A program made the position numbers and the translations under genes. From NCBI GenBank assembly GCA_028023455.1, contig JAQFVV010000017.1, positions 2,175,001 to 2,239,000 on the forward strand: a stretch of 64,000 bases of DNA, given 5' to 3'. This stretch comes from Epiperipatus broadwayi. Its lineage: Eukaryota; Onychophora; Udeonychophora; Euonychophora; Peripatidae. The notes below the pieces were generated by a model. The model was given only the letters and a program-made list of their open reading frames with translations, had not been told where the DNA came from and made no database searches. Shown here in pieces: positions 25,056 to 36,390 of this stretch (its first letter is position 1; the number at the start of each line of letters is the position of its first letter).

Positions 25056-25431
25056 GTTGTTGTTTGTCTATTTTTAGTAAACAATACTTAATACCATTGG
25101 TTTTACTTTTAAAATATTATATAAAGTATCAGACAAAAAGATAACATTAAAAAGAAACATTTGAAATCATTTAATTATAAGAATCACATGATAGTTTAAA
25201 TGCCTCTATGTCCCATTTGTTAGGATTTTCTAAAATGTTTCAAACATTGTCCTTACATCTTTCAATTATTCAAAAAGCATCTCAATAATTCTTCTACAGA
25301 CCCACCTCATTGCATTTTCAGATGGAAATGGTTCATTTTTTATTTAGAACCAGTGAAAAAGGATACTAAACTACTAATTGTTTTTAAAAATTAATAGTTC
25401 ATTATTCATAAATTGGTAAGACATTTGAACC
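25056..25431. other. AT-rich DNA, nothing recognised
   Basis: No gene or repeat seen. Confidence 0.4.
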
Positions 25432-25513
25432 CTGGACGTGAAAGAAGTTGACCACATTTCATGGACTTTGAGCTCTTGAGTCGGCCGTTCTACCATTGTG
25501 CCAACCCATATGG
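25432..25513 (-). repeat. tRNA-derived sequence (A and B boxes)
   Basis: On minus, TGGCACAATGGTAGAACGGC resembles a Pol III A box and D arm. CAGGGTTCAAATGTC, about 60 bases on, resembles a B box and T arm. No acceptor stem closes, so this is a tRNA pseudogene or the head of a tRNA-derived SINE. Confidence 0.5.
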
Positions 25514-26106
25514 GGCATTACTTTAAGAAAATTTTATATTCTTGAATTTGTGATTTTTTAAGAGCTCAAGACAAAACAAAACTTAATCTATGAGTATAGC
25601 AAAGGATAAAAAAGCTTCAATGTTGTTTATAACTTACAAGCTTAAGAGATAGGGTCATGTGATCTATGACTCTTATTTTGACTGTCTTCAATGTTGTTGT
25701 ATTATATTTGCTTGAAGACCCAAGAAATGTCCAGACAGCACTTTGGTACCATCATAAATTTGTGAATTAGGTTTTTATCACAATCATATTTTTTAAAAAA
25801 GTTAAAATAAATATTCATTCAAAGTGGATGATACTCCATTATGGCTAATATGTACAAATTTTATAAATCATTTATGAACTACCCACAGTTGACAACAATC
25901 AAAAGCTTCTACAACCAGTAGTCTCATCAAGTGATATCCAGCAAGTAAAGATCTTTTTATTTCAATAGGAATATAATTAAGAACATTTCTGACAACTACT
26001 TCCTGAGAATACACTTGTGGAATCTAAACACCACGACATGATTTCATCACAATTACTTAACAAATGCATAATATTACCATGCTTATTGCAATAATAATCA
26101 TCTTCA
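25514..26106. other. AT-rich DNA with inverted copy of the 54-bp repeat
   Basis: Positions 25622-25690 are the reverse complement of the tandem unit at 2644-2745 (AGATAGGGTCATGTGATCTA). The rest shows nothing. Confidence 0.55.
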
Positions 26107-26175
26107 TGACAAATTATGGTAAATACATGAATTAGCATTCAAAATGCTAATTCATGTATTTACCATAATTTGTCA
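26107..26175. repeat. Perfect 33-bp inverted repeat, 3-base loop
   Basis: TGACAAATTATGGTAAATAC (26107 on) is matched without mismatch by its complement ending at 26175. Arms are 33 bp with a CAA spacer. No T run follows on either strand, so it is not a terminator-like hairpin. Confidence 0.9.
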
Positions 26176-27649
26176 AAAAATTTTAATCTTTTCATTTTGA
26201 GTCAAAATATTTAAAGTAACAACTTTTTAGAACAATTAATATGAACAAAAATAAATATTTGAAATGAAATAGGCATTTTGATGGTATGTCTTTTTTGAGC
26301 CTTAAACAAATTTTTTAAATCATCAAAACCAGCTAAAGATTAAAAAAAAAAAAAGGACAACAAAATAATTTGCTTTTTCATATCCTATTAACCAAATATA
26401 ATATTACATAGATCAAGACAAGGGTGAAGCAAATAAGGCACTTGACTCTGGTGAACAATGGGAAGGCCACTAAATTGATAAAAAATGAAAATTAATAAAA
26501 GGCAAAAAGAAAGCCAAATGTATCCTGCAATATTAATTCAGATATTTTAAGCAAACTAACAATTTGCGTTGGTTGATCTCGCCCAATACACTCATTTCCT
26601 TGTTAGGGTATGAGTGTATCTAAACTCACCCACTGATTTTATTAATTTAATAATTTATATATTTATTTTTCCCAAAATCATATTTATTTATTAATACTTA
26701 TTAGAAATAAAAAAAACTATATATATTAGGGTGAAAATTTATTCTCCTGTCTCAGGTGAAAATACCCCTAGGCCTGGCTCTGTGATAACGTTGAAATGTC
26801 AAATACTCATTTTAATTTTTGTATTTAAATGTGTTATTTCTGATTTTCCTCCTTCTGCCTGTATTATCATTTCTTGATCAATAAAAAACCTAGACGTCCA
26901 AGTAAATTTGTCAATAAAGAATAAATTAGCAAAAGATATTGCTGGATTTATTCATTTTGAAAATACAAGAGGTCTTTATATATATTATTTTAAGAATATA
27001 AACAACATAAAGCAAAGAGTAGAATGAAATACTTATCTTACTAATAATATCTAACTTTAATAAAAATATTTTAATAATACTTGAATGACAATATCAAATT
27101 TATTGTATAGTATTAAATAGTTCAAGGCATGAGAAAAGATGTAGAAACTGTTATAAATATTTTTGAACTATTATTATAACATCACAGCATTATAACTTTA
27201 CACAATATTACTTTTCTATATCTTGTATTGGTCAGAGGGTATTCATTTATTATTTAACACTCACAAAGCGTTTGCACAATTGGCTTGAAAGGCCGATATG
27301 AATGTAATTACAATATTACTTTGTGGATTTAATTTAATAATTGCTCACATGAGAGCATGATATCATATAGGCTGTAACATATTTGAATTACTATTGTAGC
27401 ATGGTAGCAAAGAGTAGCACAGCTTCATAGCACTATATGAATTTGGTGTAAAAGTTTTTTCCATGAGGCAAAAAAATTATATTGCAGAAAATGTTGTTAG
27501 AGCAAAGAGTTCTGATTGATCCGTTATATAATATTCAACAACCGATAAATTCTTGTTTATTTATTTTTGGGGAAAAAAAAGATGACGTATAAATGCTTGA
27601 TTTTGTCATTTTTTTTATGAAAAAACAAATTGAAAAAACTTAATAAATT
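26176..27649. other. AT-rich DNA, no gene recognised
   Basis: No repeat family of this window is recognisable here. TGTATCTAAACTCACCCACTG and GGCGAGATC-like stretches around 26570-26635 are slightly G+C-richer but not coding. Confidence 0.35.
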
Positions 27650-27960
27650 GTTATAAAAATGTATTATTAATCGGAAAGCAGCGCTTCTCTTACGTACACG
27701 AACAGCTCACCGCTGATTAAATGTAAGAAATATCAACTTAGGTTTAATGATTTTCTAATTAAAAATGTTAAATTTCACACTACTGTTTTAATGTATATAT
27801 TTACAATTGTAAACACAGCTTGCACGATTTGGCTCAATGCAGATCGGCAGACCCTAAAAGCTCAATATTTAAAAATCAGGTAACGCCACTACCAGTTCCG
27901 GCGTTTGACTTTCAGATGAAATCCCGAGAAATAAATCAATCGATTAATATTTGTTTATAT
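27650..27960. other. Locally G+C-richer single-copy-like island
   Basis: Blocks such as GCAGCGCTTCTCTTACGTAC, GATCGGCAGACCC and CAGTTCCGGCG stand out from the AT background and are not repeated in the window. No open frame of useful length. A regulatory or untranslated role is possible but not shown. Confidence 0.3.
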
Positions 27961-29926
27961 TTAACGTAAGCGCGTAGATTTATAGATAGACGTACACATC
28001 CCGTATATGCACCTGATATGAGCTCATTTTCTATTGTTTTCGAGAAATGCATATTATGATAAAATAATCCAGCTAAAAGTACAAAATCCTGCTCTATAAA
28101 AAATAATATTTTGGGGAGAAAAAACATTTCAAAAATTATTGATTTTTTTTTCCATTTTTTAAATTGAGTTTCTTGTAAAATTAATAGTACTTTTGACCTT
28201 TCCAAATAAAATGCATATGTAAAAAGATTAATATATTATTATTGTTCAGTTATTTGAAAATAATGTTGTAATTTATAATTATATTGACGTATATACATAT
28301 TTTCGTATAAGCAGGTGTGAGAGTAAAAACAGTGATGATAATTAGCCTAATTTGGTCATAGAAAAGTGTGAAAATTCGTCATATTCATATTTTTAAGCTT
28401 TAACTTGTAATACGTTATTAGAGTGCTTGCATGTATATATAGGTATGTAAATATATGCACATAAGTGTGTGCATATAAATAATAAAAAAGCGAGCAGTAT
28501 TACAGTATTTATGAATATTAATAAAAATGAATCTGACTATTATAATCATTTGTTACTTACCAATGAAATCTACAATTTTTAGATAGTAACGTATTTTGTA
28601 TTAAATTGATGACTGTTAATAATTAAACTGTAGCGAACATCTTTTTGCATCAATCTCATAGTCTTGTTCTAATAGACAAATATAATACTTTTTAAAGCAA
28701 TAAAACAACTCTTAATTAATCATACATATATATTATTATTAGTAGTATTATTATTATTTATGAAGCAAACTGACATTAATTAAAATGTTTGTTTATACAC
28801 ATATGCGTGTGCGTGCAGAAGATTGCTTAGAAATGTGAATGTATTGTTAAAAGTATTCATCACATTTATATTAATTTATTCTACTATATTAGATATAAGC
28901 ATTCAAGTGTAATTGGGATTATATTTAGCAATAAATAAAAAACAAACAAACAGATAAAAAACAACAGTACTTAATTATAATTTATATTTTTGTAAAAATT
29001 ATCTAAATATAATTATGAATCTTTACAGCATCGGAAGAGATTTCATAAATGATAAAATATTAGAATGATTTTTACTAACCGCAATCTAACACCAACCAGC
29101 TTTGTTAAATATTTTCAAGGCGAAGAGGGAGGAGGTATTTAGACTAAATAGTTTAAATTAACTTAGATTTAGTTAATGAGATGAATTTAATTAAATTAAA
29201 TCGTGCACTAACAATGTGATCTCTTTTAATTAGTCTATTATTTTCAAATCGCAAAGGATTATCTCTTAAGAAAATAAAGCCGAAAATTTTCAGAGCTAAT
29301 TATTCAGAAGCTAATCAAAGCGAATTATAAAATTCGGAATTAATTAAAAGGCACTTTTTTAAAAATAAATAAATAATTATATCTAGTTATAACCCAATAA
29401 TTTCAATTTATTTTAACTATTCAGATGATCTATTTGGTTATTTTCGAGCAGTTGTAATAATTAGACATTGATATATCTAAACATTATAAAGATAACAAAA
29501 GGTCAATGATATAATTATTAAAAGAATAAAATTAATAAATTGCAAAAAACAGCAATAAGTAAAGAAAAAATAATAAAAAAATTATAGGAATATTAAAAAT
29601 AGTTATTGCAAACACACACATTATCACGTTGTTCCGCATCGAAAAGGCATTCGACGTAAGACTAAAATAGTAACGACATCTAAAGATTATTTTCTTTGTT
29701 AACACATATTATTATTACTAGAGCACTATTTATTATATATACATGGATATCAAAAGCATCAGTAAAGTTTATCAACACAGAGAAGAATAGATTAATATTA
29801 TTATTGTAATTGTTTTGTGTTGAAAATGCAAATACAAGGCGTAAAATATAAATTAAGTATAAAGCTTTATAGCCTTTATAAATGAGCTTAATTAAAGAAT
29901 AGGAGAAAAAGTATATAACGAATAAT
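27961..29926. other. AT-rich stretch poor in recognisable repeats
   Basis: Nothing coding is seen. The stretch from 29060 to 29460 is dense in TAATTA/ATTAATT-type cores, compatible with homeodomain binding but also expected by chance at this base composition. The 89-codon minus ORF at 27936-28205 shows no domain. Confidence 0.3.
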
Positions 29927-30012
29927 AATATTTGATTGAATACAAGTATAATTCATATACTTGGGGTTTTAGATGTAAATTATAAGAAACTTGAACACAG
30001 ACTTTCAAGCCC
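29927..30012. repeat. Terminal fragment of hammerhead family
   Basis: ATATTTGATTGAATACAAGT to ACAGACTTTCAAGC matches 12725-12812 at roughly 85% by eye. It is the terminal block without the ribozyme. (TAT)n follows at 30044-30072. Confidence 0.65.
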
Positions 30013-30039
30013 CCCTCAGAAAAAAGTTAGTTATTAATG

Positions 30040-30074
<35 letters not shown>

Positions 30075-30450
30075 AATAATAAAAGGTACTGTGGTATTAG
30101 AGCTGCGACATGAAGAATTATAATCGTTTAATTATTAAATTAATTAGGTTATTAAATTAAAAACATATTTTACAATCTAAATTTGAAAAAAAACAAAACA
30201 ATTTAACAAAAAAAATACGAAAAGCATTAATGTGAAGAATAGTTAAAATGCGTGTTTAAATCAAATTGAGTGTGTGTTTGCACGTGCATATTCTGCATAA
30301 TCTATTTTAATATATTGTACAGGCTTTCACCTGCAATTATATATGTAATATATGAAGGATTCGAACTCAGACTTTCACACGACCTCTAACTCTCAGTGCC
30401 ATCTTATATTGCTGACTCACCTGATCACACACATGTTGAAAAGATAAATA

Positions 30451-30489
30451 ATCACCAATATTCGTATTTCGTGCTAAACCAGCACTCGT
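30451..30489 (-). ncRNA. Truncated hammerhead (copy 6)
   Basis: Stem II GTGCT/AGCAC, GAAA, stem III and TTGG are present on minus, but CTGATGA is cut to ACGA at the junction of the inverted pair. Not functional alone. Confidence 0.75.
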
Positions 30490-30557
30490 TAAAGTATGAA
30501 GATTGGTTATCTTAATATAAAGCTGAGTACTAATTGTATATATGTATGGAGATGGTA

Positions 30558-30610
30558 ATCTGAACCAACTGATGAGTGCTGTTTTAGCATGAAATACGTA
30601 TACTGGTGAT
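30558..30610 (+). ncRNA. Type I hammerhead ribozyme motif (copy 7)
   Basis: CTGATGA (30569-30575), stem II GTGCT/AGCAT, GAAA, a perfect 4-bp stem III ATAC/GTAT and a cleavable A at 30602 are intact. Stem I is CCAA opposite CTGG, with one mismatch next to the cleavage site, plus ATC/GAT outside an internal loop. The core is complete; the stem I mismatch may slow it. Confidence 0.82.
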
Positions 30611-30977
30611 TAATTATCTTTTCAATATGTGTGTGATCAGGTGAGTCAGCAATATAAGATGGCACTGAGAGTTGTAGTTCATAGGAAAGTCTGAGTTCGA
30701 ATCCTGCATATATTACATATATAATTGCAGGTGTAAGCCTGTACAATGTATTAAAATAGATTATGCAGAATATGCACGTGCAAACACACACTCAATTTAA
30801 TTTAAACACGCATTTTAATTTATTCTTCACATTAATGCTTTTCTTATTTTTTTTTGTTGTTAAATTGTTTTTTTTTTAAATGTAGATTTTAAAATATGTT
30901 TTTGATTTAATAACCTAATTTATTTAATGATTAAACTATCATAATTCTTCATGTCGCAGCTCTAATACCACAGTACC

Positions 30978-31559
30978 AATTAAAAAGTATTATTTGCAAG
31001 TTTCACATGTATTTAAAGGAAGTTCTGAAGAGCAAATTAGTCGAAACAACATATATCTAAAGTCTTATAAAAATTATTTATCAAAACTTGTCAGATCCCA
31101 AACAGTTTTATGAGGTTTTTTTTTTCAGTCATATGCTGCATAGATAATCTGATTAACCATCCAATTATTGATCAATAAATGGATACCCAACTATTTTTAG
31201 CTACAATATAAAATAAGGATTGAAAAAATTCACCTCATAATGTAACTATTGGAAAATATGTTTGTAAAGCCTTTTTTATTGTTTTTCTTTGGGGTTATTG
31301 AAAGAATATTTTTTACTCAGTCAGTTACTTCAAAATTAATTTTATTCTATATGGACATACTTAGGTAAACTGTAAAAACTTCCTGCATTCAAAAGGACAC
31401 CTCTTTTAGCTGCAATCTCTTGGTATTATATAGAGATTAAAGCACTGCAGTATTTATTTGGATAATAGACAATATAGATGGGTAGATAAAATAAATAATT
31501 ATTTAGGTAGGTCAGCAGATAGATGGATACATAAATAAATAGACAGACTGCCAGCTGCT
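30978..31559. other. AT-rich DNA, nothing recognised
   Basis: The 72-codon ORF at 31426-31644 is a translation of GATA-like and AT simple sequence. Confidence 0.4.
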
Positions 31560-31700
31560 TCCTCTCTCTCTCTATATATATATATATATCTATAAGTGTA
31601 ATAATGCTCAAGGCTTTATCGTTAAAAGAAGGTTGCCTTGACAACAGTTTGAGATTGTTAATGATAATAGTGTTGACTGGTTTCTAATGATTATACATAT
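31560..31700. repeat. (CT)n/(AT)n and fragment of the 16.3/17.6-kb repeat
   Basis: Simple sequence (31560-31590) is followed by TAATAATGCTCAAGGCTTTA, AGGTTGCCTTGACAACAGTT and GTTAATGATAATAGTG. These are the end blocks of the repeats that flank the zinc-knuckle ORF, here brought together in partly inverted order. Confidence 0.6.
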
Positions 31701-32739
31701 ATAAGATATGACAAAAATTTAAGAAACTTAAAAGCTAGGGTAGTATATTAAAGCAGTCAATTATTTCAAACATAGATATATGTTCTTTTTAATAAATGAA
31801 ATAGTTATGATGTATTTTCTACTGGATATAATATTTAATATCTTTTGTGAAAATCATTCTACAAGTTGCCACTTTTTCAGTTTATAGTTATTAAATTGAT
31901 TAGCCCATTATTTTGATGTTTTTAATTAAAAAGTAATATCAAAACACCAATGCGATGATTTAACTAACTTCATTAAGTTTCTTACTAAATTTATTTTCTC
32001 CTTATATTTGAAAATACTACTTTTTATGTATATATTACTAAGAATAATAGTATTTAATATAAGAGAGATTCTGTATTTTTTCTTACCAAAAGTCTTTTAA
32101 GAATACCCCTACTTATAAGTACTGTTCTTTCTGATACCTAGAAACATATTAACCAAAAGAAACAAATATTGGTGAAGAAAATATTATTACTACAGTGACG
32201 TACAAATTTAGAAAAAAACACTCAACTTGGCTACTAATAGCTTTGAACTATTTTTTTGTGAGGGGGGATGATGACGACTTCAACATTATTATTATATAAA
32301 TCATTGCATGCGCCTTTATATATACTAGATAATTATCATTGCTTATTTTGCTTTAGTCCTCTTCTTTCCATAGGATTAATGTGGGTTGACCAAACATGAT
32401 ACACTTATAAAGAAAATATACATTTTGATATAGTCAAACATTTGTACTTCAATACATTCCATTATAATATAAATCATAAAACTTTGTTATAAAAAATATT
32501 CTTATATATATTGTAAAGTTAGTGTATAAAAGATGAACTTTTAAAAAATATATCATAATATACCCATTTTAATTATTTTTTCTTAATTAATTAATTAAAG
32601 TTATGGTATTTATGTATTAGTCTGCTGGTGAAATGCTACCTATATATCAGTCCAGTGATAGCTTTCTAACTTTACGATCTCATAAAATAATATCTGCACG
32701 AGATCTTCTGACAAACTTAATCCATGAATTTTGATAAAA
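31701..32739. other. AT-rich DNA, no gene recognised
   Basis: No domain or repeat identified. Confidence 0.4.
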
Positions 32740-33045
32740 GATGGCAAGTAACTTTATTTCATACAAAATGGTGACCTATAACTTTATTTAGTGAAAATAG
32801 ACAAACATGTATTTATATTTTGAAGGAAATAGAGTTATTTGCAAAAATGATTTGAATTAATCTTACTTCATACAAAATGGCAACCTATTACTTTAATTAG
32901 TGGAAATAAACAAATGTGTTTATATTTTGAAGAGAATTGACTTATTTTCAAAAATGATGAGAATTAACCTTATGTCATACAAAATGGTGTCCTATAACTT
33001 TATTTACTGGAAACAAATGAACATGTATTTTCATTTTTTTTGAAC
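32740..33045. repeat. About 108-bp tandem repeat, 2.7 copies
   Basis: ACAAAATGG recurs at 32763, 32872 and 32979 (spacing 109 and 107), each followed by CCTAT-ACTTTA-TTA-TG-AAA and a TTTATATTTTGAA-type block. Copies are about 80% alike by eye. No ORF spans the array. Confidence 0.8.
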
Positions 33046-34849
33046 GTGAGAAATCATGTTGCAAGAATTAAACTTTCAGCAATAAACATTTATTCCAGTA
33101 AAAAAGAAAAACAAAAGATTGTTTCTTACAATCACTAGATCCGACTGAAGTTTTTTATGTCCTGAAAAAATGAAAACAAAAGTGTAATTATGATTTACAT
33201 AAAAATGTTTGAATTTCGACAGCTGACAAATCATCACTTATAGGATTTGAATTTTTTCTCAGGATAACATGCTACATGAGCTAGCTTCTCACAGATAGTT
33301 ATTCCAGTCGATGACCATCTTTTGAAAGTAGTGGACTACATCAACCTCAGTAGAAGGCAGTTCACAAATTTTAATCATTTCATTGGATTAAAAAGTCATT
33401 CAAAAAATTCACTCAGCAGGAACAAACTGAATAATGAATCACATTTACACATTATATTTTCCAGATGATTGATTAGTCGTTCCAGCATTTTTTCATGACA
33501 TTACAACATACTTTAACTTATTACTTGTGGATTTTTTTATTGGCCAAGTGAGGAAAAAGTCTAAACTTTTAATTAGTCAATTCACAAACTCAACTGTCAA
33601 AATATATTCATCTTTTAATATTATATTCACTTTAGTTTCGTTTGCAAAAAGTATATTAATAATTTGTCAGGTTATGAAAGTGAATGAAGTTTTTTCACAA
33701 TTAAATTTTTATTTATAATTATAAAAATATTTGATAGTGGCAAATCTAAAATGAACATTAGTAACCAACTAAAAGGTGTTGCTGATGTCAGTGATTTCTT
33801 TCTCAGTTTTATGTTCCCGAAAAATAAATAATTTTTACTAAAATCTTATATATTTTTCTATAATAATTTTATTTTTAGCATATTTTATCAAAATAATTTA
33901 TAATATGTTAAAAATACTTTTAAAATGGTCTAAAACATTCATTTATTACTTTCAAAATGAAACAAAAGAAATCATAGCAATTTCGTTATTGACAAGTGAT
34001 TTTCTTTGTCCTTGATTATTAACAGCCAATCAGCATCAAGGATGGACAGCCCTCTTCCTTCGTTAGACCTTCAATGTCAGTTTTATTGATTTTTTTACTT
34101 GTAAAATAATTCAAGAGAGGGCAGCATCTTACGAAACTTTTTATAACTTTTCAAATGACAGTAAAATCTTTACCGTAGTGTTAAAAATGACGGAATTCAA
34201 GCGACGGAAAGCCCATCACATTTTTAATCATAATTGATGGAAAAACAGTTAAATCATAATATTAGCAATAAAACAAACATTTTGACTAACAACTTTCTCC
34301 TGAATGGAATTATCTAATATTCACTTAAAAAAATAATTCACTTTCTTTTTAGATGATTGTAAATGTGATGAATTCAGTCTTATTTACATATTTGTTTGTG
34401 TCAATGACTTTCATCACTGCGGGAATAATACATAAGTACCAAATTCCAAAAGCTATAAAAGCATGTAATGATATATTTTAACAGCACTTAAGGTATTTTT
34501 CCATCAATCATGAAAGTGCTAAAATATGGTGCTTACATATGTTATTTATAAAACATTTAAGTAGTTGTTTTAACCTGTATTTGAAAAAAAATTAATATGA
34601 TCCATGGAAATAATGAATAAATTAAAATGTTTTTAATATCAGATGTTAATACAAGTTTCTTTCTCTTCACCAAATGAAGACAAATTAGACAGTTTCTAGG
34701 TATTGGTTTAATGGTCAAGACAATGATGATAAATATTGTTACTTTCATTATTAAATATTTAAAACATTTAGCTAAATAAAAATAATTTTGAGAAATGTAT
34801 AATAAACATGACATATACATGAAACTGCCACTAATCTAAAAGAAAACTA
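33046..34849. other. AT-rich DNA, no gene recognised
   Basis: Short ORFs (33527-33718 plus, 34557-34820 minus) have no recognisable domain. Positions 34015-34075 are slightly G+C-richer. Confidence 0.4.
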
Positions 34850-35495
34850 TCAAAACATCACATGACACCATTTCATATGCTTACACATGCTGTTAATAAG
34901 AGTACCAAACTCTCCAAGTGGAAGCCTTTGTATTCAATGGACACAGGAAAATTTGTGCATTAAATCCCTATATAGTGCCTACTCATCTGACATCCCCAGA
35001 CTAGTTTCTAGCTTGTGGCTTTTATCAGTGAGCAACCTTGGATTTGAGAGCACTGCACCTAGTTTTTAGGATCTAATGCAATCCTCCAGCAGCCACTTTT
35101 TACCTATTTGGTTAACTATGAAGCTAGAAGCCTAAGATAAAAACACTATAATGTTTCCAATCCAAGCTCATTTATTTGTATAGTCATATAGATCTGAACT
35201 TAGTTCAGCATCTATACATTTTGGTGTCCTTGGTTTTTCAAAAACCACAGTCACCATTATTTCATGGCAGGATAAAAAGTAGCTGTTGGAGGGTTGCATT
35301 AGGTTCTAAGATCTAGCTACAATGCATTCAAATCCAAAGCTCCTCACCGATGAAAGCCTCAAGCTAGAAATCACTCTGGGAGTGTTGGATGAGTAGGCAC
35401 TAGACAGGAGTTTTATGCACAAACCTTCCTTTATCCATTGATTACAAAAGCTTGTGCTTGGTGGTACTAGTATGGAGAGTTTAGTACTTTTATTA
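34850..35495. mobile_element. Foldback element FB1, copy D
   Basis: Starts AACATCACATGACACCATTT, CTTACACATGCTGTTAA, AAACTCTCCAAG; the complement of the inner part ends at about 35490 (ACTAGTATGGAGAGTTTAGT). Arms pass through GTGCATTAAATCCCTATATA and GAGAGCACTGCACCTAGTTT. The two ORFs of 60 and 69 codons on opposite strands at the two ends translate the same repeat arm and are not genes. Confidence 0.8.
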
Positions 35496-36285
35496 ATCTG
35501 AAAGAATTTAATCACACAACTGCTCTTCTAAAGTATATCTGGTCCTATGGGTGAGGAGAAAATACATGCCATTTTAACTAATTCAAAATCTATAAAACGT
35601 GTTTTTTTATATATATATTTTATTTTTATGGTCATGATCACAATAAGTTCTTTTATTAATATGACATTAATTAATATATTTAGTTCATTGACTGTTAGTT
35701 TGCAACCCCTGGTCTAAGTCATAAACAATGTATTGTTAAAGTCTACTTAAAGCAATCATTGTCTAACATTGGTATATATATAAGAATAGGATTTATACAG
35801 GAATAACGATAGAGGTTTAAAATATAATTTATATGGTTAGAATAGAATCAAAGCACACATAGATAAAGTTATTAACTTAGAAATTTAGAATATTAAGTAA
35901 ATACAGTCAATATTCATTTACGTGTGTGTATATATACTCTGTAAATGATTAAATTTCAATGTTAAAATTTGTCCATAATGTCTTCTATATGCAAAATTAA
36001 AAATAATCAATTTAAAACAAAATTGAAATAGACAACTCACTTATAAATAAAAATATTATTTAATACATCAGTCTGGCTTTCATTGCTTAATGGAATCTTT
36101 TCAAGATGTTTTTTTACATTATTACATGACCAATTGGCCTACAGCATCTCCCCCCCCCCCAACTATATTACAATAAATATAATTATTAAAATACATATGT
36201 ATGTATGCATAAAAATATATACAGACACTAACTTGAACAAACATAAAAATAAAAAGGTAAAAGACAAAAAATTAATATATATATA
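35496..36285. other. AT-rich DNA, nothing recognised
   Basis: A poly-C run (36150-36159) and simple AT sequence are the only marks. Confidence 0.4.
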
Positions 36286-36390
36286 TTTTCCTCATGTGCC
36301 ATAGCATCAGCCGGGAAGCGAACCCGCTAACCCGGGACAACTGCTTGTAAAGCAGCTGTCGCTGATCTCTCGACTACCAATGCTTGACTA
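36286..36390 (-). repeat. tRNA-shaped short element, copy 1
   Basis: Positions 36383-36304 fold as a tRNA on minus. There is a 7-bp acceptor (GCATTGG/CTGATGC with G-U pairs), a perfect D stem GTCG/CGAC, and an anticodon arm GCTGC-TTTACAA-GCAGT (anticodon TAC). The T hairpin is enlarged: CCGGG/CCCGG encloses an inner AGCG/CGCT hairpin. A shared tail, ATGGCACATGAG then A-rich, follows. The 8-nt T-arm enlargement, the tail and the three copies within 2 kb indicate a tRNA-derived SINE and not a working tRNA. Confidence 0.7.

Larger units (their letters stand above)
30085..30977. repeat. 893-bp inverted pair of hammerhead-family copies
   Basis: GGTACTGTGGTATTAGAGCT at 30085 is mirrored by its complement ending at 30977. 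The arms (about 400 bp) agree through CACGTGCATATTCTGCATAA, TTGTACAGGCTT, TGCAATTATATATGTAATAT and the family body, each with one hammerhead pointing to the centre side. The left ribozyme is truncated and the right is nearly complete. The right arm keeps GAGTTCGAATCC (30693-30704), an excellent Pol III B-box match. Flank sequence well beyond the family unit is duplicated too, so the inversion involved more than the element itself. Confidence 0.85.

Noticed and set aside
34887-35515. ORFs of 60 and 69 codons on opposite strands with similar translations
   Set aside because: They are the two inverted arms of foldback FB1-D read on each strand.
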